In this document: positions 48,317-56,783 of the stretch, in pieces
Layout of the letters: each line of letters begins with the position of its first letter
Position numbering within the stretch: the stretch's first letter is position 1
NCBI RefSeq assembly: GCF_020616595.1
Contig: NZ_CP085278.1
Span: 744,001-808,000, forward strand
Direction of reading: 5' to 3'
DNA: 64,000 bases
Source of the DNA: Lentilactobacillus laojiaonis
GTDB taxonomy: Bacteria > Bacillota > Bacilli > Lactobacillales > Lactobacillaceae
Notes under the pieces: model-generated
Told to the model about the DNA's origin: nothing
Seen by the model: the letters and a program-made list of their open reading frames with translations, nothing else
Database searches by the model: none
Position numbers and translations under genes: made by a program

Positions 48317-49444
48317 TTATAGTTCTTGGTCTTTAGGATCTAAAGATTTAAAGTCATGTAAAATATTTGATTGGTGATCATATTCACTAATAGCTAATTG
48401 AATTAAACGATCAATTAATTCGGTATAAGGAATACCAGTGGCTTCCCAAAGTTGTGGATATAGACTAATGTTAGTAAATCCAGGTAAGGTATTAACTTCA
48501 CCAACATATGGAACCCCTTCTTTAGATACTAAGAAGTCAATTCTTGATAGTCCTTTTAATCCTAAAGTTTTGAAGGTATCTAATCCCATCTTAGTAATTT
48601 CATCAGCTAATGATTCAGGAATATCAACAGGGATATCAAATTCTACCTTACTAGCATCAACAAACTTGTTGTCATAAGTGTAGAAAGCATCTTCAGCAGG
48701 TACTTTGATTGATCCAACGTGTGAGGCAATTGGATGTTCATTACCTAAAATTGAAATTTCTAATTCTTCAGGACCATTAATAGCTTCTTCAACTAATACT
48801 TTATCATCATATCTAAAGGCATCTTTTAATGCTTCATCAAATTCTTCTTTGTTTTCAACTTTATGAATTCCAACTGAAGATCCTTGGTTAGCTGGCTTTA
48901 CAAAAAGAATTGAACTTAATTCTTTAGATAATTGATCATAACTGAAAGCTTCAGCAGTCTGAGGAGTTAATAATTCATAACGAGTATTACGAATTCCTGC
49001 CAAAGTTAACATACGTTTTGTAGTATCCTTGTCAAATGACATAGCTGATCCTAACACAGCACTGCCAATAAATGGTTTATTTAATAGGCGTAATAAACCT
49101 TGAATAGTTCCATCTTCACCTAAGTTACCGTGAATAATTGGGAAAAAGACATCAATATTCTTAGTTTTTGATAAGTTAGCAATTGGAGCTAATGGATCGT
49201 TCATATCTAACTTAGGTAATTCTTCTTTCACAACATCATCTTCAGCTTCACCTTCAAAGATGCGCTTTGAAGCTTCATTATCTAAGAAGATACCATTCTT
49301 AGTCATTAAAAATAGACTAACATCATATCTACTTTTATCCATAGCATCATAAATATTATGTGCAGAACGTTTTGAAACATCGTGTTCTGATGAGTCTCCA
49401 CCAAACAATAAAGCTACATGTAATTTTTCATTATTTTTATCCAT
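48317..49444 (-). CDS. ddl: D-alanine--D-alanine (probably D-lactate) ligase
   Basis: ATP-grasp ligase making the terminal dipeptide or depsipeptide of peptidoglycan precursors. The 375 aa protein has LFGGDSSEHDVS near the N-terminus, HGNLGEDGTIQG near 105, KPANQGSSVGI near 183, and NTLPGFT in the C-terminal domain. In the omega-loop YDNKF the residue is Phe261, the position where Phe goes with D-Ala-D-Lac ligases of intrinsically vancomycin-resistant lactobacilli and Leuconostoc and Tyr with D-Ala-D-Ala ligases. Its extended -10 (TGGTATACT) lies near 49480. Monocistronic. Confidence 0.95.
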   Translation of the reverse strand: MDKNNEKLHVALLFGGDSSEHDVSKRSAHNIYDAMDKSRYDVSLFLMTKNGIFLDNEASKRIFEGEAEDDVVKEELPKLDMNDPLAPIANLSKTKNIDVFFPIIHGNLGEDGTIQGLLRLLNKPFIGSAVLGSAMSFDKDTTKRMLTLAGIRNTRYELLTPQTAEAFSYDQLSKELSSILFVKPANQGSSVGIHKVENKEEFDEALKDAFRYDDKVLVEEAINGPEELEISILGNEHPIASHVGSIKVPAEDAFYTYDNKFVDASKVEFDIPVDIPESLADEITKMGLDTFKTLGLKGLSRIDFLVSKEGVPYVGEVNTLPGFTNISLYPQLWEATGIPYTELIDRLIQLAISEYDHQSNILHDFKSLDPKDQEL

Positions 49445-49606
49445 GATTTTTTCATCCCATTCGTATATATTCAGAAACTTAAGTATACCATTAAAACTTA
49501 TATTTTAGAACAAATTATAACCTATTAATTATAAAACTTACAAAATCAATTAATTAATTATATATGCTATTATATATCTTAGATAATAAAAAGAAGGTGA
49601 ATTAAA

Positions 49607-50296
49607 TTGGATACGGAAAAAAGAAGAGTTTTAAAAGAGCAAGTTAAGTCGATGCTTAAAGGAAATTGGAAGACGGCCATGCTACTTTGTCTTTCCTTAT
49701 ACGTTATTTTATTTCTAAACTACTTATTTAATATTTCTGTAAGGAGTTCAATTTCTTCATCTAATGATATTTCTTTTGGAATGTTATTTAATGGTCATAC
49801 CTTACTATCCATTTTCACTTCAGCCATTACCACCTTTGCTGTAGTAGCTGTTAGTTATGGTTTCCTAGATTGGATTAGAACCAAACAAGCTCCATCCGAA
49901 CCTCTTGTGGAGACTATTCAAACATTTACCAAAAAATACTTTGTTTCCACCTTGGTACTTTTTATCATCCAAGGAATCTTTATAATTTTATGGTATCTAC
50001 TATTAATTATTCCTGGAATAATTAAAGCCTATGCCTATTCCCAAACCTACTTTGTTTATAAAACCAAAGTTGATAATGGTGAAACTGATATTAGCTTTTT
50101 AGACTGTATTACTAAAAGTCGTGAACTAATGAATGGACATAAATGGGACTTCTTCGTCTTAGAAATAAGTTTCGTTGGTTGGTTCTTATTAAGTATAGTA
50201 ACATTAGGCATTGGTTTTATCTGGTTAATCCCATATTATTATGGTGTACGTGCAAACTTCTATTATTCACTTTTTGAAGATCTTCAAAAAGCCTAA
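49607..50296 (+). CDS. DUF975 family integral membrane protein
   Basis: Membrane protein of 229 aa with about five to six helices; the opening RRVLKEQVKSMLKGNWKTAM and the middle LLLIIPGIIKAYAYSQTYFV with CITKSRELMNGHKWDFF match the DUF975 family. No function is established. The start is TTG 49607, after GAAGGTGA; no ATG is suitably placed. Divergent from ddl and followed by a shared terminator. An extended -10 (TGCTATTAT) lies near 49565-49573. Confidence 0.85.
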   Translation: MDTEKRRVLKEQVKSMLKGNWKTAMLLCLSLYVILFLNYLFNISVRSSISSSNDISFGMLFNGHTLLSIFTSAITTFAVVAVSYGFLDWIRTKQAPSEPLVETIQTFTKKYFVSTLVLFIIQGIFIILWYLLLIIPGIIKAYAYSQTYFVYKTKVDNGETDISFLDCITKSRELMNGHKWDFFVLEISFVGWFLLSIVTLGIGFIWLIPYYYGVRANFYYSLFEDLQKA

Positions 50297-50326
50297 AAAA
50301 GAACCCTATCAAGGGTTCTTTTTTTA
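50295..50326. terminator. Bidirectional terminator between DUF975 gene and ABC permease
   Basis: AAAAAAGAACCC and GGGTTCTTTTTTT arms around a short loop, T-tracts on both strands, between convergent genes. Confidence 0.85.
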
Positions 50327-51106
50327 TGCTTTTTTAATTTGTTTTTTACTATAGAATACCTTAGAAAGATATAACATAATTAAATCCCATCCAAAGCACC
50401 ATACCATTAAATGATAAGGTTTAGCAGTAGTAAGATCATCATTAGCGTATCCTAACAACCATTTTGCAAAATCAGCCATCCAAGTATCAATAAATTGATG
50501 ATCAATAACTAATTTTACCAAAAATACCAAAGTGATAACTCCGGCAATGGGGATCATAATAATAATTGCTCGTTGCATTTTTCTTGAAAATAACGATAAA
50601 AAGCTACCAATAGCCATACTAGTTAATGAGTAACTCATAATCATTAAATAACCAAATACAAATCCTAAAACACCATTAAGAAATGGATTACTAAATGTAT
50701 TTTCGTAAAATGACTGAAATAAGCTTAATGACTTAAAAGTATCCATATTTAGAGGATATACAATTAAGTAATTATAAATTTGGTTTATGATGTTACCAAT
50801 TAAACCAATTATTAAATATACTTTTAATTGGCTTATAAAAAATGTTTTTCTAGAAATTCCATTTTGAATTAAAAATTTAAAATTTTCATATGATAATAGC
50901 GAAATTACAATCATGTAAATATAAAAGATGCCACTAATTGGAGTGTCCACCAGTGCATTTGAAAATGAATATGCACTTATATCTCCTGATAATAAATATA
51001 ATAAAAATGGTAAAACAATTAAAAAGGCAAATGAATAAATATATGCTAATCCCAAAATTTTCAGTTGCTTTTGTAATAAATAGTTAGTAGTTGGACCAAT
51101 CTTCAT
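50324..51106 (-). CDS. ABC exporter membrane subunit (ABC-2-like)
   Basis: Polytopic membrane protein of 260 aa with about six helices (near 18-40, 50-72, 90-115, 140-165, 180-205, 230-250) and a basic C-terminus. It has no recognisable catalytic motif. It follows an ABC ATPase gene by two bases and so forms the channel of that exporter. Together with the adjacent YtrA-type repressor this resembles the ytr group of exporters in Bacillus. Substrate unknown. Confidence 0.8.
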   Translation of the reverse strand: MKIGPTTNYLLQKQLKILGLAYIYSFAFLIVLPFLLYLLSGDISAYSFSNALVDTPISGIFYIYMIVISLLSYENFKFLIQNGISRKTFFISQLKVYLIIGLIGNIINQIYNYLIVYPLNMDTFKSLSLFQSFYENTFSNPFLNGVLGFVFGYLMIMSYSLTSMAIGSFLSLFSRKMQRAIIIMIPIAGVITLVFLVKLVIDHQFIDTWMADFAKWLLGYANDDLTTAKPYHLMVWCFGWDLIMLYLSKVFYSKKQIKKA

Positions 51107-51108
51107 AA

Positions 51109-51975
51109 TTAATTATTTCCTCCATTTTTACTAGTTAACAGTACAAATAATTTTTGTAAATCAAGATTTGAAATTTGCACTGTATCAGGGACGGGATTAT
51201 CGTTTAAATTACCATATACATAAGTAGTTTTTAAATTACCCATTTTATCAGTACCAATTATATTTAGTCCCTTAGTATAATCGTCCACCTCATTTTGAGG
51301 TCCAACGATACCGTATGCTTGATCTAAAATTTCTTCTACCGGTGCTGCTAATAAAATCCTACTATTATCCAAAATAACAACATCGCTAATAATATTAGTA
51401 ACCTCTTCAATTAAGTGTGTTGAAATAATAAAAGTTCTAGGATTATCTGAATATGATTGTAGAAGTTCCGAATAGAATAAATCTCGATGATTAGCATCCA
51501 AACCTAAAATTGGTTCATCTAAAATTACAAACTTAACTGGAACACATAAAGCAATAATTAATTTAAAAATTGAATGATAACCAGTTGATAATTTTCCATA
51601 TTTTTGGTCTAAATTAATTTCAAATTTCTTAGCTAATTTTTCGGATAGTTCCCAGTTAAATCCACCATATAACTTCTCGGTATTTTCTAGGATTTTGCTT
51701 AATTTGTCACCATTAGCATATAAATCAACCTCACTCATTAAGTACATCAAATCAAGTTTTCGATCGTTATCATTAATATTTTCGCCATCAATTCTTACCA
51801 TTCCACTATCAGCAAAAATTCGATTAACAATTATATTTAATAAAGTACTCTTACCAGCACCATTACGACCTAATAACCCATAAATTTTATTTTCAGAAAA
51901 GCTTAGGTTGATATTTGATAAAATAGTTTTTTTCCCAAAGCTTTTATTTATCTGCTCTAATTTTAGTTCACTCAT
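51109..51975 (-). CDS. ABC exporter ATP-binding protein (YtrB-like)
   Basis: Cytosolic ATPase of 288 aa. Walker A GRNGAGKST near 36-44, a signature reading LSTGYHSIFK near 134 in place of the usual LSGGQ, Walker B FVILDEPILGLD near 155, and H-loop in ISTHLIEE. The altered signature is seen in YtrB/ABC-2 type exporters. It overlaps the GntR gene by four bases and is followed by the permease, so regulator, ATPase and permease are translated together. Likely exports or responds to envelope-active compounds, by analogy only. Confidence 0.87.
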   Translation of the reverse strand: MSELKLEQINKSFGKKTILSNINLSFSENKIYGLLGRNGAGKSTLLNIIVNRIFADSGMVRIDGENINDNDRKLDLMYLMSEVDLYANGDKLSKILENTEKLYGGFNWELSEKLAKKFEINLDQKYGKLSTGYHSIFKLIIALCVPVKFVILDEPILGLDANHRDLFYSELLQSYSDNPRTFIISTHLIEEVTNIISDVVILDNSRILLAAPVEEILDQAYGIVGPQNEVDDYTKGLNIIGTDKMGNLKTTYVYGNLNDNPVPDTVQISNLDLQKLFVLLTSKNGGNN

Positions 51976-52358
51976 TTATTGTATCCTCGCTTAATTAAAT
52001 CTAGTAAATTAGCTTCGCTAATATGCAAATTTTTGGCTTCTCGTACAAAGTCGGTTACAAATTGATCATAAAATAACTCTTTGCGATGTTCGATAATAAT
52101 TTCTCGGGCACCTTTTGATACAAACATCCCCAAACCGCGCTTTTTATAAATCAAGGATTTATTAACTAAGATGTTCATCCCTTTTAAAACCGTTGCTGGG
52201 TTAATATGAAAGTTCTTAGAAATTTCAGTTGTAGACGGTATTTGTTCTTCTTCTAAAAAAGATCCGTTAAAAATAGCATCTTCAATTTGATTTGCCACTT
52301 GTAAATAAATTGGATCCGTATCATTAAATTTAAATTTCATATTTTTCAAACCAATCAC
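51972..52358 (-). CDS. GntR family transcriptional regulator (YtrA subfamily)
   Basis: Repressor of about 128 aa (or 122 if ATG 52340 is used): winged helix-turn-helix at about 15-80 (DPIYLQVANQIEDAIFNGSF, PSTTEISKNFHINPATVLKGM) with only a short helical tail for dimerisation, typical of the YtrA branch. The GTG 52358 overlaps the preceding stop as GTGA, indicating coupled translation; its own ribosome site is weak. It sits in the middle of the operon it probably controls through the dyad at 54941-54974. Confidence 0.87.
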   Translation of the reverse strand: MIGLKNMKFKFNDTDPIYLQVANQIEDAIFNGSFLEEEQIPSTTEISKNFHINPATVLKGMNILVNKSLIYKKRGLGMFVSKGAREIIIEHRKELFYDQFVTDFVREAKNLHISEANLLDLIKRGYNK

Positions 52359-54163
52359 TTAGTAATTTTTATTTTTGGTAATACTATTTTAATATACATT
52401 ATGACTGTTACAAGTCCATACAACAAGTAAACAAATAAAAATCCGCATAAAACCAAGATTAAATCACTATAAGGATCGCTAATAAGTTCCATTTGATCAA
52501 ACATTTGTAGACCAAATATTACATCAATTATTCCTAAAATCGCCGGTAATAAGAATAACAATCCTACTTGTTGAATAATCGAATTAATTTGGGTTGATTT
52601 TTGAGCTCCTAATTTATTTATCATTTGATATCTTTGACGATCATCAGTTGCTCCACTTAAAATTTTAAACATTAAGCAACTTGCTAACATTGCCAAAAAT
52701 GCAAATCCTAAAAAAGTCCCCATAAACTCCATGCCACTATAAACACCCTTTAGTAATTTAAAGTAACCATATGATCCGGGAAGATTTTCAACATTTTTTA
52801 CTTTTAATTGTTTAGACTGCATGGCTACAATTTTATCTAGTATTATATTATTTTCAGTAGTATGTTTTACTTTTACCAAGGTTAAATGATTAACTTTTTG
52901 ATGAATACTATTAAATTTTTGATCACTGACAAAAATTATTTTTTTACTACTATAACCATTCACGTTCAAAAAGTTTGAATAAGCAGTAGAGTTAGGGTTA
53001 CTAAGTTCACGAATACTTGCTTTCTTAATTCCCTTAATCTCGCCCGAATTATTGACATCCTGATATTCAAATGGTCGGGCATTGATTTGTGATTTGTTGT
53101 AATAGATGCGATTTTTAGTAGTTATTTGATCATATTGTTGAACACTGGCGTCACTAAGTTTTTGGATATTGGTTTTAATATTTTTATCCGGATTAACTAC
53201 AGCAATTGAATACATTGAATTAACATTCGCATATTTTTCAACCTGATGATTCATTTCATAACTAACTGTTATGGCTCCTAGAGATAGTGCAAATAAGATG
53301 GAAACTACTGATAAAATCTTAGTATAATCACGAATTCTAAATTTTAATTGAGCCAAAGTAAAATTATTTAATCGTTTTTGACCGAAGTTAGTTTTTTGTA
53401 ACTGAGTGATAAGAATACTTACTAATGCATTAAAAACAAAGTAAGTTCCTAATACAATTGTTACTAGAGCTATAGGAATTGATGATAATTTTAAATTTTT
53501 GATGTCACATAACGCAAAATATCCAATTCCAAGTAATACTAATCCTAAAATCGATTGAATAATTAATTTAAGATTACTAGCTTTTTTCCAATCCGTAGCC
53601 TGGCTGGAGCGTAACAGAGTTAAGGCACTAGTTCTACTAAACGTGATAATATTTAAAATCGATGCAATTAAAAATAAAATTATAAATAAAATTAAAGTTA
53701 TTTTAATAGCCGGAAAGTAAATTACACTAAAGTGTTTTAATGAAATTCCTAATTGCTTCATTATTAATTTAGATAAAACACCGGTTAATGATATTCCTAA
53801 TATTATCCCCAAAACTGTGGAAATAATTCCAACAAACATGGTTTCAATAGCTACTAGTTGGCTAACTTTACCCTTTTTAGCTCCTAACATCATGAATAAT
53901 CCATAATCATGTTTACGCATGCCTACTAAAAAATTATTGGCATAAGATACATAAACCAGGGTAATGATTCCAAGTAAAATTGAACCAAATTGAAAAATAA
54001 ATTTTATGCTACTAATTATGGTATTTCCTTCTGTAAATTGGTTATTAGTAGCAATTGCTTCAAGCATATAAAATATTGCAGAAGAAATTATTAATCCAAA
54101 AAATAATACTAGATAATCTTTAAAACGTGATTTAATACTGTTCAAAGAAAGCTTAACTAACAT
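52355..54163 (-). CDS. FtsX/BceB-like ABC exporter permease
   Basis: Protein of 602 aa with ten predicted membrane helices and an extracellular domain of roughly 150 residues between helices 7 and 8 (about 320-465), the layout of BceB-type permeases that sense and remove antimicrobial peptides. It pairs with the ATPase 12 bases upstream. BceB proteins usually come with a BceRS two-component system; none is here, and a GntR regulator overlaps its stop instead. Peptide resistance is a reasonable but unproven guess. Confidence 0.85.
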   Translation of the reverse strand: MLVKLSLNSIKSRFKDYLVLFFGLIISSAIFYMLEAIATNNQFTEGNTIISSIKFIFQFGSILLGIITLVYVSYANNFLVGMRKHDYGLFMMLGAKKGKVSQLVAIETMFVGIISTVLGIILGISLTGVLSKLIMKQLGISLKHFSVIYFPAIKITLILFIILFLIASILNIITFSRTSALTLLRSSQATDWKKASNLKLIIQSILGLVLLGIGYFALCDIKNLKLSSIPIALVTIVLGTYFVFNALVSILITQLQKTNFGQKRLNNFTLAQLKFRIRDYTKILSVVSILFALSLGAITVSYEMNHQVEKYANVNSMYSIAVVNPDKNIKTNIQKLSDASVQQYDQITTKNRIYYNKSQINARPFEYQDVNNSGEIKGIKKASIRELSNPNSTAYSNFLNVNGYSSKKIIFVSDQKFNSIHQKVNHLTLVKVKHTTENNIILDKIVAMQSKQLKVKNVENLPGSYGYFKLLKGVYSGMEFMGTFLGFAFLAMLASCLMFKILSGATDDRQRYQMINKLGAQKSTQINSIIQQVGLLFLLPAILGIIDVIFGLQMFDQMELISDPYSDLILVLCGFLFVYLLYGLVTVIMYIKIVLPKIKITK

Positions 54164-54175
54164 CTATATTCTCCT

Positions 54176-54928
54176 CTATTGTTCAAAAGTTCCTAATTTA
54201 TCAAGAATGACTTGATAAAATTCTGATCGGCTAAGGCCATCCGATTTTATTTCTTCACCGATTTGGCCATCCTTAATAAATAAGATTCGCTTACAGAAGC
54301 TGGCTGAAAAAGGATCATGAGTTACTAATAAAATGGACACTCCTTGTTCATTAATATCATTAAGAGTATCTAGCAATTCTCTAGCATTTTGTGAATCTAA
54401 AGCTCCCGTTGGTTCATCACCTAAGATCAATGAAGGATCAGATACTAATGCTCGAGCTGATGAAACCCTTTGTTTTTGACCTCCAGATATTTGACTAGGA
54501 TATTTTTCTAAAATATCTTGAATATTTAATTGGCTAGCTACTTCTTGAACTTTATTATTAAATAATTTTGCTTTTATATTCTGCAATGATAGCGGTAATT
54601 GGATATTTTCGCGAACCGTTAAGTTTTCTAACAAATTAAAATCTTGAAAAATAAAACCTAACTTTTTAGCTCTAAACTCCGCCATTTGATTAGCTGATAG
54701 ATTAGATAAGTTTTTTCCATCAACCATTACTTGACCACTAGTTGGTTGGTCTAAGGTAGCTAATATATTTAGCAAGGTAGACTTACCCGATCCAGAAGCT
54801 CCCATTATGCCCACAAATTCTCCTTGATCAACTGAAAAACTTATTCCCTTTAATGCTTCATATGGTTCACTACCGTTTGAATTATAAACTTTGGTTACAT
54901 CTTTAACATCTAATATTTTTTTATTCAC
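54176..54928 (-). CDS. ABC exporter ATP-binding protein (MacB/BceA-like)
   Basis: Cytosolic ATPase of 250 aa of the LolD/MacB/BceA type. Walker A GASGSGKST near 43-51, Q-loop FIFQDFNLLE, signature ISGGQKQRVSSARAL near 147, Walker B LILGDEPTGALD near 168, H-loop LVTHDP. Starts with GTG 54928, seven bases after AAGGAG. First gene of the five-gene exporter/regulator operon; promoter and probable operator lie immediately upstream. Confidence 0.92.
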   Translation of the reverse strand: MNKKILDVKDVTKVYNSNGSEPYEALKGISFSVDQGEFVGIMGASGSGKSTLLNILATLDQPTSGQVMVDGKNLSNLSANQMAEFRAKKLGFIFQDFNLLENLTVRENIQLPLSLQNIKAKLFNNKVQEVASQLNIQDILEKYPSQISGGQKQRVSSARALVSDPSLILGDEPTGALDSQNARELLDTLNDINEQGVSILLVTHDPFSASFCKRILFIKDGQIGEEIKSDGLSRSEFYQVILDKLGTFEQ

Positions 54929-54940
54929 AGGTTATCTCCT

Positions 54941-54974
54941 TATATAGTTAATTACTTGTGTAACTAACTATATA
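54941..54974. promoter_or_regulatory. Probable GntR operator (15-bp-arm dyad)
   Basis: Arms TATATAGTTAATTAC and GTAACTAACTATATA (one mismatch) flank a 4-base centre. The dyad overlaps the -10 and likely start of transcription of the operon that encodes the GntR repressor. Confidence 0.7.
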
Positions 54975-54995
54975 ATCTAAATTATTATTTGTCAA
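54967..54995 (-). promoter_or_regulatory. Promoter of the double ABC/GntR operon
   Basis: Minus strand: -35 TTGACA (54990-54995), 17-base spacer, -10 TATAGT (54967-54972). The -10 lies inside the dyad. Confidence 0.8.
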
Positions 54996-55033
54996 TGCAA
55001 AAAAGCATCTAAGTAATAAACTTAGATGCTTTT
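54995..55033 (-). terminator. Intrinsic terminator after rodA
   Basis: Perfect 13-base arms (55001-55013 and 55021-55033) followed on the minus strand by TTTTTTGCATTGACA, so the T-run ends almost at the next promoter's -35. Confidence 0.88.
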
Positions 55034-55042
55034 AACTTGATT

Positions 55043-56230
55043 TTATGAAAATTCTTTATCTGAACCAAACATGTTACTCTTATTGTGATACTGCATCGAC
55101 ATTATCAACCCGATTCCAATCATATTACCAATTAAGGCTGATCCCCCAGCACTAACAAATGGTAATGGAATACCAGTTAAAGGTAATAGTCCAATGCTCA
55201 TACCGATATTTTCAAATACATGGAATAAAATCATCATAATAACACCGGTTGAAATATATGCATAAAATACATTTCTGGTATCAAAAGTAACTCGAATCAT
55301 TTGATAGATTAATAAAAAGTATAAGAAAATTAAAACACATGCCCCAATAAATCCAAAGTTTTCGCCAATAACAGAGAAAATCATATCAGATTCTCTAACG
55401 GGAACATATACATGCGACTTATTAAAACCTGAACCAAAAATTCCACCTGATCCTACGGCTTTCATACTTTGCCATAATTGATATCCTTGATTAGAAGTAT
55501 CAGCAGAAGGATGTAGCCAAGTATCAACACGTGAAAATTGGTAAGCCTTAAATCCAAAATGCTCTAAGATTTTTCTTCCAGATTCTGGAATAACTAACGC
55601 TAATGCTGTTCCACCGATTACTGCTACCGTAGTTATAGTTGGCATAATAATTTTCCAAGTAACTCCTGAAACAATTACTAATCCCCCAAAGATAGCAAAG
55701 AACACTAACATAGTACCAAAATCATTTTGCAATTTTAGCAAGACAACCACTGGCAATGTCCACATACCCATGGTCAATAATAATATCCAGTCGTTTTTTG
55801 TGTCATGCGGATATTTATCGTTATGATTAACAATTACTCGACCCATCATTAAAATGTATGCCGGTTTCATAACTTCTGACGGTTGAAAAGTTAGTGGTCC
55901 CAGTTGAAACCAACTTTTAGCACCAGTATTTGCATAGTAAGCTCTACTATATAAAACCAATACTGCCGTTAATAAAATAATACCTGCCCAATAGGCATAT
56001 GGTGCTAATTTCCATAATTGCTCAGAATCAAACTGCATTAAAACGACAATGGCAATTGTACCAATCGCATACCACATTAATTGAGAGACAACCTGCTTAG
56101 TTACACTTGTAGAACTAGTGTCATGAGTGGCTGCAACAAAAATTGATGATAGGCCAATAATTGCTAACATTAATACACAAAAAACAATTCCCCAATCAAT
56201 TCTTGATTCTGAATCATCCCTTGAATCCAC
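55043..56230 (-). CDS. rodA: SEDS peptidoglycan polymerase RodA
   Basis: Ten-helix membrane glycosyltransferase that polymerises lipid II during elongation with a class B PBP. About 395 aa, with SEDS landmarks: QPSEVMKPAYILMMGR near 115, LLKLQNDFGTMLVF, GSGGIFGSGFNKSHVYVPVRESDMIFSVIGENFGF (central loop, split here only for naming) and LPLTGIPLPFVSAGGSAL near the C-terminus. Grouping with mbl and yidD supports RodA rather than FtsW. AAGGGG fits GTG 56230; an in-frame GTG at 56239 overlaps that site. Confidence 0.9.
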   Translation of the reverse strand: MDSRDDSESRIDWGIVFCVLMLAIIGLSSIFVAATHDTSSTSVTKQVVSQLMWYAIGTIAIVVLMQFDSEQLWKLAPYAYWAGIILLTAVLVLYSRAYYANTGAKSWFQLGPLTFQPSEVMKPAYILMMGRVIVNHNDKYPHDTKNDWILLLTMGMWTLPVVVLLKLQNDFGTMLVFFAIFGGLVIVSGVTWKIIMPTITTVAVIGGTALALVIPESGRKILEHFGFKAYQFSRVDTWLHPSADTSNQGYQLWQSMKAVGSGGIFGSGFNKSHVYVPVRESDMIFSVIGENFGFIGACVLIFLYFLLIYQMIRVTFDTRNVFYAYISTGVIMMILFHVFENIGMSIGLLPLTGIPLPFVSAGGSALIGNMIGIGLIMSMQYHNKSNMFGSDKEFS

Positions 56231-56262
56231 TATTTGCACCCCTTTCTAAAAATAAACAGATC

Positions 56263-56484
56263 TTAATGATGCAAGTGAAAATCCTTAATAAGGGTTTGAA
56301 CACCTTCATCAAAAGTATTTACACGATATGATCCATTTTCAGTATTTTTAACATCAAACTTATCGTTATTTTCTGCAATAGATCCAATAACATTACCAGA
56401 AATAGATACTTCGTTAACTAAATTTCCAGTTGAATCCTTTTTTTCCTTAATTTCAACATCAATACTTTTCTTTGCTTTACTCAA
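56263..56484 (-). CDS. DUF2969 family protein
   Basis: Small cytosolic protein of 73 aa, rich in charged residues, beginning KAKKSIDVEIKEKK and ending in VNTFDEGVQTLIKDFHLHH, matching DUF2969, a family largely limited to Lactobacillales. Function unknown. It lies between yidD and rodA in the same direction with short gaps, so it is probably co-transcribed with cell-wall genes. Nothing else can be read from it. Confidence 0.82.
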   Translation of the reverse strand: MSKAKKSIDVEIKEKKDSTGNLVNEVSISGNVIGSIAENNDKFDVKNTENGSYRVNTFDEGVQTLIKDFHLHH

Positions 56485-56504
56485 TTATATTCACCTTTCA
56501 AAAA

Positions 56505-56780
56505 TTATTTTAGATGCATACTTTTTCGATATTCAGATTGAGATTTTTTATTTCTAAAAATACTAAACCTATCTGGAACCTCATCATATCCGCCCTTAAC
56601 AAATGGATTACATCGAATGATCCTAGCTATCCCCATTATGGTCCCTAGAAATGCTCCATGCTTCTTAATAGCAGTAATCATATAACTACTACAAGTTGGA
56701 TAATATCGGCAACTAGGAGGTAATATTGGTGAAATAATTTTTTTATATCCCTTAACTAGAAATATTAAAATATTTTTCAA
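56505..56780 (-). CDS. yidD: Membrane protein insertion efficiency factor YidD
   Basis: Small membrane-associated protein (91 aa) that assists YidC/Sec-dependent insertion. The family signature is complete: [20 protein letters not shown] near 10-30, [12 protein letters not shown], and [14 protein letters not shown] near 60-73, with the conserved Cys residues. It lies three bases after mbl. Typical in length and sequence. Confidence 0.95.
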   Translation of the reverse strand: MKNILIFLVKGYKKIISPILPPSCRYYPTCSSYMITAIKKHGAFLGTIMGIARIIRCNPFVKGGYDEVPDRFSIFRNKKSQSEYRKSMHLK

Positions 56781-56783
56781 TGT

